A stretch of 20,209 bases of DNA from an uncultured Eubacteriales bacterium (GTDB lineage Bacteria > Bacillota > Clostridia > Oscillospirales > Oscillospiraceae), in assembly GCA_934567745.1 (NCBI GenBank), contig CAKTJM010000017.1, positions 1 through 20,209 on the forward strand. The letters are read 5' to 3'. This document shows, piece after piece, positions 10,018 to 16,103 of the stretch (positions within the stretch are counted from its first letter, which is position 1; each line of letters starts with the position of its first letter). Under the pieces are notes generated by a model that had not been told where the DNA came from, ran no database searches, and saw nothing but the letters and a program-made list of their open reading frames with translations. The position numbers and the translations under genes are program-made.

Positions 10018-10054
10018 TCACGGCTTTTCCTGCTTTACACCGATGAAGCCGTGA
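10018..10054 (-). promoter_or_regulatory. Leader hairpin of the transporter mRNA
   Basis: TCACGGCTT (10018-10026) and AAGCCGTGA (10046-10054) form a perfect 9-bp stem with a 19-base loop. It starts about five bases after the predicted transcription start (near 10059), at the very 5' end of the mRNA. A purine run before the SD follows it. It may protect the 5' end or regulate translation; I recognise no riboswitch. Confidence 0.5.
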
Positions 10055-10065
10055 GGATACCATAG

Positions 10066-10094
10066 ATTATACCAGATCGCAGGGGTCGTTGCAA
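10066..10094 (-). promoter_or_regulatory. Strong sigma-A promoter of the transporter gene
   Basis: On the - strand, TTGCAA (10094-10089) and a perfect TATAAT (10071-10066) are separated by 17 bases. This is the same hexamer pair and spacing as the rpiR promoter at 19583-19611. Confidence 0.8.
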
Positions 10095-10161
10095 GTGAAA
10101 ATGAACATTTTGTTAAGAAAGGGTCGAAACAGGGCGAGAATGGGCCGAGACAGGTCGAGGG

Positions 10162-10190
10162 TTGACCGCTCCCGCCGGGTCGGGTATACT
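10162..10190 (+). promoter_or_regulatory. Strong sigma-A promoter of the acyltransferase gene
   Basis: TTGACC (10162-10167) and TATACT (10185-10190) are separated by 17 bases, each five of six to consensus. Transcription would start near 10197, leaving a leader of about 24 bases that contains AGGAGG. It is divergent from the transporter promoter. Confidence 0.8.
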
Positions 10191-10220
10191 GGAGGGACAG
10201 AACGAGAGGAGGGGGACGCG

Positions 10221-11183
10221 ATGGGGAGACGGCGGTCGGACCAGGGGACGGACGCGCTGCGTCTGCTGGCGGCGCTGTTCGTGGTGGTGATCCACGTGGC
10301 GGACCCGGCCACGACGGCGGGGCTGTGCTGGGACGCGGCGGCGCGGTTCTCGGTGCCGGTGTTCGTGATCATCAGCGGGTGGTACCTGCTCGCGCGGGAC
10401 GGCGGCGGGCTGGCCCGGCGCGGCGCACGGCTGCTGGGGCAGATGGTCTGCTGGTCGGCGGTCTACCTGGTCTACAACAGCTGGCGGTATGGCTTCGAGC
10501 CGGAGGGCCTGCGCGGGGCGGGGCGCTATCTGCTCACCCAGCCGCCGCATCTGTGGTACCTGTGGGCGATCGCGGGGCTGTACCTGCTCACGCCGCTGCT
10601 GCGGCCGCTCCACCGCGCGGCGGGGCGGGGACTGTACCGGTACGCGCTGGCGCTGTGCTTCCTCTTCGGCTGCGTGTGCGTGACGCTGGTGCGGACGGGC
10701 TGCTTCCCGGCGCTGGCGGAGATCCTGGACCGGACGAAGCTGCCGTATGGGCTGGGCTTCGTGTTCCTCTACCTGCTGGGCGGTTATCTGCGCAAGTTCG
10801 GCCTCGGCCGGACGTGGCCCTGGGCGCTGTGCGCCGTGGGCGGGACGGCCGTGACGGTCGGCATGGTCCTGTGGGCCGCGCGGGACGGCGGCGACTGGTC
10901 CTGGGCAGGGAGCTTCTTCGCCCCGTGGGCGGCGCTGGCGGGGGCCGGGGTCTTCGCGGTGGTGCAGAGCGTGGCGCGCGGGCGGCCGTGGCCGGGCGCG
11001 CGCCTGCTGGCGCGGCTGGCGAGCTGGACGCTGGGCGTGTACCTGATGCACCCGCTGGTGGTGGACGTCCTGCGGCACGCGGGGCTGCGTCCGGCGTGGC
11101 TGCTGGTGCTCGCGGGCTTCGCCCTGTCCCTGGCCGTGACCGCGGTCCTCTCGCGGGTGCCGGGGGTGAGGAGGGTGGTGTGA
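10221..11183 (+). CDS. Acyltransferase-3 family membrane protein
   Basis: A 320-residue integral membrane protein, about ten hydrophobic helices, of the acyltransferase 3 (OafA/WecH-like) family. These proteins move acetyl or similar groups onto surface sugars, peptidoglycan or lipids. The N-terminus has the family pattern DALRLLAALFVVVIHV (11-26) with the conserved His25, followed by FSVPVFVIISGWYLL, the usual second-helix motif. There is no fused SGNH domain. The frame is open further upstream, but the ATG at 10221 has AGGAGG (10207-10212) 8 bases ahead and starts just downstream of a strong promoter, so the longer form is rejected. Single gene, divergent from the permease; it ends before a repeat copy and a shared terminator. 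The acceptor is unknown. Confidence 0.85.
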   Translation: MGRRRSDQGTDALRLLAALFVVVIHVADPATTAGLCWDAAARFSVPVFVIISGWYLLARDGGGLARRGARLLGQMVCWSAVYLVYNSWRYGFEPEGLRGAGRYLLTQPPHLWYLWAIAGLYLLTPLLRPLHRAAGRGLYRYALALCFLFGCVCVTLVRTGCFPALAEILDRTKLPYGLGFVFLYLLGGYLRKFGLGRTWPWALCAVGGTAVTVGMVLWAARDGGDWSWAGSFFAPWAALAGAGVFAVVQSVARGRPWPGARLLARLASWTLGVYLMHPLVVDVLRHAGLRPAWLLVLAGFALSLAVTAVLSRVPGVRRVV

Positions 11184-11216
11184 GATATCCGGGCTTATCT
11201 GCCGCTCGTGGGCATC

Positions 11217-11262
11217 GCCCTCTCAGTCCGCTCCGCGGCCAGCTCCCTCGTCAGCGGGAGCC
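11217..11262 (-). repeat. Palindromic repeat copy D (reverse)
   Basis: The first 31 bases are identical to copy C. Read on the - strand: GGCTCCC/GGGAGCT hairpin with a GCTGACGA loop, then the GCGG/CCGC hairpin and the CTGAGAGGG tail. It lies between the acyltransferase stop and the convergent terminator. Confidence 0.8.
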
Positions 11263-11263
11263 A

Positions 11264-11299
11264 AAGCCCCGCTGCCAGAAAAGGCAGCGGGGCTTCGTT
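11264..11299. terminator. Convergent terminator (acyltransferase/yebC)
   Basis: A perfect 13-bp stem (11264-11276 with 11283-11295) with the loop AGAAAA. The U-runs are short on both strands. It lies between two converging genes, 12 bases after the yebC stop, and probably serves both. Confidence 0.75.
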
Positions 11300-11307
11300 T
11301 CATTGTG

Positions 11308-12039
11308 TCACTCTTCCCAGTTATGATACACGTTCTGCACGTCGTCGTTGTCGTCGAGCATGTCGATCAGCTTCTCCATGTTCTTCCGGTCGGCGTCGTC
11401 GGTCAGCTTGACGTAGTTCTGGGGCACCATCTCGACCTGCGCGGACACGAAGACATAGCCCTTCGCCTCCAGCGCCGCGGCCACCTTGCCGCAGTCGTCC
11501 GGCTCGGTGTAGACGGTGAAGCAGTCCTCCTCCGGCTCGATGTCGGCCGCGCCGCAGTCGAGCGCGTCCATCATCACGGTGTCCTCGTCCAGGTCGCCGT
11601 CCTCGTTGTCGATCAGGATGACGCCCTTCCGGTCGAAGGACCAGGAGACGCAGCCGGTCGGGCCGAGGCCCTTGCCGTACTTGTCCAGCAGGTGCCGGAT
11701 CTCGGGCGCGGTGCGCTGACGGTTGTCGGTCAGCGCCTCGACGATGACCGCCACGCCGGAGGGACCGTAGCCCTCGTACACGACGCTCTCGTAGTTGTCG
11801 GTGTTGCCCGCGCCGAGCGCCTTCTCGATCGTGCGCTTGATGTTGTCGTTCGGCATGTTCACGGCCTTCGCCTTCGCGATGACCGTCGCCAGACGCGAGT
11901 TGTTGTTCGGGTCGCCGGAGCCGCCGGTCTTGACCGCCACGATGATCTCCTTGGCGACCTTGGTGAACGCCGCGCTGCGCTTCGCGTCCGCCGCGCCCTT
12001 GGTCTTCTGGATGTTATGCCATTTGGAATGTCCTGACAT
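11308..12039 (-). CDS. yebC: YebC/PmpR family protein
   Basis: A 243-residue protein, the usual length. It opens with the family hallmark MSGHSKWHNIQKTKGAADAKR and continues with the acidic domain typical of YebC/TACO1. Family members have been described as DNA-binding regulators and, for related proteins, as factors that help translation; which applies here cannot be read from sequence. The ATG at 12039 matches the family N-terminus; GAAGGG lies about 11 bases ahead, rather far but usable. The frame stays open upstream with low-complexity Arg/Ala residues that do not belong to the family. Its own promoter lies at 12121-12149 and it ends at the convergent terminator, so it is transcribed alone. 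Confidence 0.95.
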   Translation of the reverse strand: MSGHSKWHNIQKTKGAADAKRSAAFTKVAKEIIVAVKTGGSGDPNNNSRLATVIAKAKAVNMPNDNIKRTIEKALGAGNTDNYESVVYEGYGPSGVAVIVEALTDNRQRTAPEIRHLLDKYGKGLGPTGCVSWSFDRKGVILIDNEDGDLDEDTVMMDALDCGAADIEPEEDCFTVYTEPDDCGKVAAALEAKGYVFVSAQVEMVPQNYVKLTDDADRKNMEKLIDMLDDNDDVQNVYHNWEE

Positions 12040-12120
12040 CTCGTTCTCGTCCCTTCTGTATCCGTTCTCACGGGGCCGTCGCGCTGCGGCGGCCCTTGGC
12101 ATATAAGCATTAGCGATTTC

Positions 12121-12149
12121 ATTTTACCACAAGGGCGCGCGCTTGACAA
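12121..12149 (-). promoter_or_regulatory. Strong sigma-A promoter of yebC
   Basis: On the - strand, TTGTCA (12149-12144) and TAAAAT (12126-12121) are separated by 17 bases, each five of six to consensus. Transcription would start near 12114, leaving a leader of about 75 bases. Confidence 0.8.
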
Positions 12150-12193
12150 GGGGGCCGCCGCAACAAATCGCATCCCGGCATCCCCAGGGCGCA

Positions 12194-12230
12194 GAAAAGC
12201 CCCGGCGCGCCATGCGCGCCGGGGCTTTTC
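12194..12230 (-). terminator. Intrinsic terminator of trmK–nif3
   Basis: A perfect 17-bp stem (12194-12210 with 12214-12230) with the three-base loop CAT. Its distal arm ends in TTTTC on the - strand. It starts 6 bases after the nif3 stop codon. Confidence 0.85.
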
Positions 12231-12236
12231 GATCCG

Positions 12237-13034
12237 TTACAGATACACGAACGCCTCGCCCTGCTCCTCGGCCACGGCCGTCTCGATCTCCGGGAAGTCC
12301 TCCCGCAGCCAGTCCGCCAGCACGGGACAGACCACCGTCTCGGTGCCATAGTGTCCCGCGTCGATCAGGGTGATGCCCAGCGCCCGCGCCTCCAGCCAGA
12401 GGTCGTGCTTCACGTCGCCCGTCACGAAGGCATCACAGCCGAGCGCCTGCACCGCCGGGAGCATCCCCGCGCATGCGCCGCCGCCGACCGCGACCCGCGC
12501 GATCGGCCGCCCGGCGTCGAGCAGCCGCACGCCCTGCAGCTCCAGCGCCCGCGTGACGTGCGCCGCCAGCTCCGCCGCGGACATCGGGCCGCCGATCAGC
12601 GCGCCCGCCCGGCCGATGCCGTAGTGCCGCCCGTCCTCGTCCACACCGGCCGGCTCCAGCACCACTGGGTCGAGCAGACCGATCCGCCGCGCCAGCTCCG
12701 TGTTCACCCCGCCCTCGACCGCGTCGAGGTTCGTGTGCGCGCAGATGCCCGCGATCCGATGCTCGATCAGCGCCAGCACCCGCCGGCCGGTCGAGCCCTC
12801 GTCCGTCACCGCGCCGAGCTTGTCCCAGATGACCGGGTGGTGCGCCACGATCAGGTCGCAGCCGCGCTCGACCGCCTCCTCGATGACCTCCGGCGTGATG
12901 TCCAGCGCCACGAGGATCCGGTTGACCTCCCGGTCCTTCCGGCCCACCAGGAGGCCCGCGTTGTCGAAGCTCATCTGATACCGGAACGGCGCGCGCCGGT
13001 CCAGCGCCGCGTAGATGTCTCTCACCGTTGCCAT
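12237..13034 (-). CDS. Nif3-like dinuclear metal center protein (YqfO/YbgI family)
   Basis: A 265-residue Nif3-family protein; databases often label it GTP cyclohydrolase I type 2 homologue, but its cellular role is not settled. The expected metal ligands are visible: H65 and H66 in IVAHHPVIW, D104 in AHTNLDAVEGGVN, and H228 and E232 in DAGHYGTE. GDVKHDLW (207-213) is also typical. The ATG at 13034 lies inside the end of trmK (13-base overlap), with GAGGAG from trmK codons about 8 bases ahead, so translation is probably coupled. The same trmK–nif3 order is known in Bacillus (yqfN–yqfO). The frame extends far upstream antisense-like through trmK, which I reject. Confidence 0.93.
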   Translation of the reverse strand: MATVRDIYAALDRRAPFRYQMSFDNAGLLVGRKDREVNRILVALDITPEVIEEAVERGCDLIVAHHPVIWDKLGAVTDEGSTGRRVLALIEHRIAGICAHTNLDAVEGGVNTELARRIGLLDPVVLEPAGVDEDGRHYGIGRAGALIGGPMSAAELAAHVTRALELQGVRLLDAGRPIARVAVGGGACAGMLPAVQALGCDAFVTGDVKHDLWLEARALGITLIDAGHYGTETVVCPVLADWLREDFPEIETAVAEEQGEAFVYL

Positions 13035-13726
13035 GTGCTCCACTCCTCTCTCATCGTGCGCAGGCCCTCGATCGTGGCCCGCGCCGCATCCAGCGCCGCC
13101 GGGTCCGGCCGTGCGCCCGCCGCCATGCCCGCCAGGGCGCGCTCCTGCCGCCGGATCAGGTCGTCCAGCAGCGCCGCCCGGTGCGGATCCCGGTCGCCGG
13201 GCCGCTGGCGGCCCGCCAGCAGCTCCGCCGGGGCATACGGCGCGTCCGTCCCGCCGCGCACCGTCAGGATCATGTACCGCCGCGCGCCCTCCGGCACGAC
13301 GGTCTCCCGCTCGATGCGGTAGCCGTGCGTCGTCAGATACGCCCGCAGCTCCGGCTGGGTGGACATCGGCTGGAGGAGCAGCAGGGCCGCCCGCGTCCAC
13401 GGCGCGCGGTCGATCAGCTGCGCCATCAGCGCGCCGCCCATCCCGGCCAGCACGACGGTGTCCGCCTCGCCGGGCGCGAGCACGTCCAGCCCGTCGCCCA
13501 GGCGCAGATCCACCCGGTCCTCCACGCCCCAGCGCCGCGCCGTCTCGGCGGCCCGCTCCAGCGGCCCGCGGTGGACGTCCGTCGCCGCCGCCCAGGCGAT
13601 CCGCCCCTCGGTCAGCAGCGCCACGGGCAGATAGGCGTGGTCCGTGCCCACGTCCGCCAGCCGCGCGCCGGGCGGGACCTGCGCCGCCAACGCCGCCAGC
13701 CGGGGACTCAGCTCCGGTCCCTTCAT
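13022..13726 (-). CDS. trmK: tRNA (adenine(22)-N1)-methyltransferase TrmK
   Basis: A 234-residue class I methyltransferase that modifies A22 in the D-loop of tRNAs, using S-adenosylmethionine. Seen: the SAM-binding motif ADVGTDHAYLP (24-34), the acidic end of strand 2 near D50, GDGLD (77-81), the family AGMGG (94-98), and LQPM. The C-terminal third is a charged helical region, consistent with the family's coiled-coil domain. The ATG at 13726 has AGGAGG (13738-13733) 6 bases ahead. The first gene of a two-gene unit with nif3. No convincing promoter fits in the 60 bases before it, so transcription may partly read through from the DUF1858 gene. Confidence 0.93.
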   Translation of the reverse strand: MKGPELSPRLAALAAQVPPGARLADVGTDHAYLPVALLTEGRIAWAAATDVHRGPLERAAETARRWGVEDRVDLRLGDGLDVLAPGEADTVVLAGMGGALMAQLIDRAPWTRAALLLLQPMSTQPELRAYLTTHGYRIERETVVPEGARRYMILTVRGGTDAPYAPAELLAGRQRPGDRDPHRAALLDDLIRRQERALAGMAAGARPDPAALDAARATIEGLRTMREEWSTWQR

Positions 13727-13754
13727 CCCGTTCCTCCTCTCTCAAAACACAAGA

Positions 13755-13778
13755 AGCGGAGGGCAGATGCCCTCCGCT
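13755..13778 (-). terminator. Possible terminator after the DUF1858 gene
   Basis: A perfect 10-bp stem (13755-13764 with 13769-13778, loop AGAT), 8 bases after the DUF1858 stop. On the - strand it is followed by TCTTGTGTTTTG, a weak U-rich tail, so it may be leaky and allow read-through into trmK. Confidence 0.6.
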
Positions 13779-13786
13779 GTGTGTCC

Positions 13787-13996
13787 TCACTTCTTGTTCG
13801 CAGCGATGATCTCGTTGAGCTGCTGCACCAGATCCTCGACGGGCATGTCGTGGACCATGCAGGCCTCCTCGACGGTCTCGTTCCGGGACGCGGGGCAGCC
13901 CAGGCAGTGCATGCCGATGTCCAGGAAGGCGGGGGCCGTCTCCGGCGCGATGTCCAGGATGTCGCCTACGATGGTGTCCTTCGTGATCGTGACCAT
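13787..13996 (-). CDS. Small CxxC protein, DUF1858 / redox-disulfide type
   Basis: A 69-residue cytoplasmic protein matching the DUF1858 family, known also as the hybrid-cluster-protein-associated redox disulfide domain. It shows ITKDTIVGDILDIAPETAPAF, then MHCLGCPAS with a CxxC pair, then a helical tail. The family function is unproven; thiol redox or metal/cluster binding is suggested by the CxxC. Start choice: an in-frame ATG lies five codons upstream (14011), but a clean GGAGG (14009-14005) sits 8 bases before the ATG at 13996 and would lie inside the longer version, so the shorter form is preferred. No hybrid-cluster protein is encoded nearby. Confidence 0.85.
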   Translation of the reverse strand: MVTITKDTIVGDILDIAPETAPAFLDIGMHCLGCPASRNETVEEACMVHDMPVEDLVQQLNEIIAANKK

Positions 13997-14004
13997 ATGC
14001 TTGT

Positions 14005-14009
14005 CCTCC
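14005..14009 (-). promoter_or_regulatory. SD site that fixes the DUF1858 start
   Basis: GGAGG on the - strand, 8 bases ahead of the ATG at 13996. It overlaps the second and third codons of the alternative longer frame, whose own ATG lacks a well-placed SD. Confidence 0.7.
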
Positions 14010-14019
14010 ATTCTATGGC

Positions 14020-14034
14020 GGGGAGGCTCTCCCC
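14020..14034. repeat. Small hairpin in the DUF1858 leader
   Basis: GGGGAG (14020-14025) pairs with CTCCCC (14029-14034) around GCT, about 11 bases upstream of the GGAGG site. It might influence translation of the small protein. I see only a weak candidate promoter nearby. Confidence 0.4.
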
Positions 14035-14086
14035 TTATCTTTCACCAGCTTGCCCCACCAAAGGGCAGACCAGTCCTGCCAGTTTT

Positions 14087-14122
14087 TTAGAAAAAGGGGC
14101 GCTGCACGCGGCAACGCCCCTT
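14087..14122 (-). terminator. Intrinsic terminator of the ispH–rpsA operon
   Basis: AAGGGGCG and CGCCCCTT (14094-14101 with 14115-14122) form an 8-bp stem with a 13-base loop. On the - strand it is followed by TTTTTCTAAAAAAC. It lies about 35 bases after the stop codon. Confidence 0.8.
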
Positions 14123-14156
14123 CGTTCTCGTATCATGCCGCAGGGTCGGCCGATCC

Positions 14157-16103
14157 TTACTCCTCGTCTTCGCCGATGGGAGCGTCGCCCAGCAGGGCGC
14201 GGATGGACAGGGAGACCTTCTTGCGGTCATAGTCGATGTCGGTGATCTTGACGTCGACCGTCTCGCCTTCCTTCAGGACGTCGCCGGGCTTCTCGATGCG
14301 GTGATCCGCGATCTGGGAGATGTGGATCAGGCCGTCGACGCCGGGGACGATCTCGGCGAAGGCGCCGAAGGTCATCAGCTTGACGACGCGCACGGTGGCC
14401 ACGGAGCCGACCTCGTAGGTGGAGGTGAACTTCTCCCACGGATCCTGGCTGCGGTCCTTCATGCCCAGGGAGATCTTCTTCTTCTCCGGGTCGAAGGCGA
14501 TGACATACACGTCCACGGGGTCGCCCACGGAGACGACCTCGGCGGGGTTCTTGATGCGGCTCCAGGACAGCTCGGACACGTGGACCATGCCGTCCACACC
14601 GCCGATGTCCACGAAGGCACCGTAAGAGGTGAGGGACTTCACGACGCCGGCATAGTGCTTGCCGACCTCGATGCTGTTCCAGACCTCGGCCGCGCGGGCC
14701 GCGCGCTCCTCAGAGGCGACGGCACGGATGGAGCCGACCACACGACGGCGGGAGCGGTTGACCTCGGTGATGCGCAGCTTGACGTGCTGCTTGATCATCT
14801 CGGACAGGTCCGCGCCGCGGGGCATGCCGGTCTGAGAGGCGGGAACGAACACACGGATCCCCTTGACGTTGACCACGATGCCGCCCTTGTTGTCCTCGGT
14901 GACGACGCCTTCCATGACGGTCTTGTCCTCGACGGCAGCCTCGATGGCGTCCCAGTTCTTCACGGTGTCCAGACGCTTCTTGGAGAGGGTCGCGACGCCC
15001 TCGACGTCGTTCACGCGCATGACATAGGTCTCGATCTCGTCGCCGACCTTGACGATGTCCTCCGGCTTGACGGTGGGGTCGTCGCTCAGCTCGGAGATGG
15101 GGATGTAGCCGGCGTGCTTGGTGCCCAGATCGACGTTGACCTCGGTGGCGGTGATGCCGGTGACGACACCAGTGACCTTATCGCCCGTATTTAAAGTTTT
15201 GATCGATCTCTCCAGCATGTCAGCGAAGGATTCTTCGATCTCCATGTTGTTCAGTTCATCGCTCATTGTGTCTATGACCTCCTTTATTATCCACCCCGGC
15301 GTCGACGCGCCCGCGGTGATTCCCACAGCAGCTACTCCGCTCATCCTCCCCCGGTCGAGCTCCTCCGCCCGGCCGATGTGGATGACCAGGGGGCAATGTG
15401 CCCGGCACAGCTCAGCCAGCCGGTTCGTGTTGGAGCTTTTTCGGTCGCCGATGACGATCATCGCGCCGCAGTGCTCCGCCAGATCCTGCGCCTCTGACTG
15501 CCGCGTACACGTAGCATTGCATATTGTATCAAAGATCTCAGCGTTTGTACACTCTTTTTTTACTTTTTCTCGGCACGGGGCCCAAATTCTATCAGTCGAT
15601 GTAGTTTGCGAGACCATCGTGACCGGTTTTTGGTGATATTCTCCGTTTTCCACAAGAAACTGCGCCAGATCCTCCACATTTCGGAAGGTTTTTGCATCCT
15701 CGCACCAGCCCGCGATCGCCCGCACCTCCGGGTGCCCCGGATCGCCCACGATGAACACCGTCCGGCCCCGCGCCCCGGCCTCGCGCACGATCTCGTGGAT
15801 CCGCGCGACCTTGACGCAGGTGGCGTCCGCGACCGGGCAGCCCTTGGCCGCCAGGGCCTCGTACACCGCGCGGCCCTCGCCGTGCGACCGGATCAGCGCC
15901 CCGTGGCCGGGCGGGACCTCGTCCACCGACCCGACGCAGCGCAGGCCCTTGGCCGCCAGCTCCGCGATGACGTTCTCGTTGTGGATGACCGGGCCGAGCA
16001 TGACGTACGGCGCGCCGCTGGCTGCGATCTGCTCGGCCAGCTCCACCGCGCGGCGGACGCCGAAGCAGAAGCCCGCCGACTTGGCGACGATCAATCGCGG
16101 CAT
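14157..16103 (-). CDS. ispH: IspH–ribosomal protein S1 fusion
   Basis: A 648-residue fusion. Residues 1-279 are 4-hydroxy-3-methylbut-2-enyl diphosphate reductase, the last MEP-pathway enzyme, making IPP and DMAPP with a [4Fe-4S] cluster. Cluster cysteines are C13 (GFCFGV), C96 (DATCVKV) and C195 (DTICNAT), with E126 (GHPEV) and T167 (SQTT) in the active site. Residues about 306-635 hold four S1 RNA-binding repeats (about 306-377, 392-461, 480-549, 566-635), the Firmicutes-type ribosomal protein S1. Such fusions are known in Clostridia. The ATG at 16103 overlaps plsC by 13 bases and has GGAGGG 6 bases ahead. An internal consensus SD, an in-frame ATG (15266) and promoter-like hexamers could also give free S1. 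GC drops sharply inside the reductase half. Last gene of the operon. Confidence 0.95.
   Translation of the reverse strand: MPRLIVAKSAGFCFGVRRAVELAEQIAASGAPYVMLGPVIHNENVIAELAAKGLRCVGSVDEVPPGHGALIRSHGEGRAVYEALAAKGCPVADATCVKVARIHEIVREAGARGRTVFIVGDPGHPEVRAIAGWCEDAKTFRNVEDLAQFLVENGEYHQKPVTMVSQTTSTDRIWAPCREKVKKECTNAEIFDTICNATCTRQSEAQDLAEHCGAMIVIGDRKSSNTNRLAELCRAHCPLVIHIGRAEELDRGRMSGVAAVGITAGASTPGWIIKEVIDTMSDELNNMEIEESFADMLERSIKTLNTGDKVTGVVTGITATEVNVDLGTKHAGYIPISELSDDPTVKPEDIVKVGDEIETYVMRVNDVEGVATLSKKRLDTVKNWDAIEAAVEDKTVMEGVVTEDNKGGIVVNVKGIRVFVPASQTGMPRGADLSEMIKQHVKLRITEVNRSRRRVVGSIRAVASEERAARAAEVWNSIEVGKHYAGVVKSLTSYGAFVDIGGVDGMVHVSELSWSRIKNPAEVVSVGDPVDVYVIAFDPEKKKISLGMKDRSQDPWEKFTSTYEVGSVATVRVVKLMTFGAFAEIVPGVDGLIHISQIADHRIEKPGDVLKEGETVDVKITDIDYDRKKVSLSIRALLGDAPIGEDEE
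15264..15284 (-). promoter_or_regulatory. Internal SD plus in-frame ATG for the S1 part
   Basis: On the - strand a full AAGGAGGT (15284-15277) lies 10 bases before an in-frame ATG (15266-15264), exactly at the IspH/S1 boundary (Met280). Initiation here would give a 369-residue protein made of the four S1 repeats. It is one of the best SD matches in the window, though located inside a coding sequence. Confidence 0.65.
15523..15551 (-). promoter_or_regulatory. Candidate internal promoter in ispH
   Basis: On the - strand, TGTACA (15551-15546, four of six) and TACAAT (15528-15523, five of six) are separated by 17 bases, in the AT-rich patch of ispH. Transcription would start near 15516, about 250 bases before the internal S1 start. 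AT-rich DNA gives such matches by chance, so this is only a candidate. Confidence 0.4.

Noticed and set aside
10089..10110. A + strand promoter using the palindromic TTGCAA at 10089-10094 with GTTAAG
   Set aside because: The -10 matches only three of six bases, and a much better promoter for the acyltransferase lies at 10162-10190.
13015..14245. Long + strand frames opposite trmK and nif3
   Set aside because: Antisense to identified genes, Arg/Pro-rich, no ribosome site.
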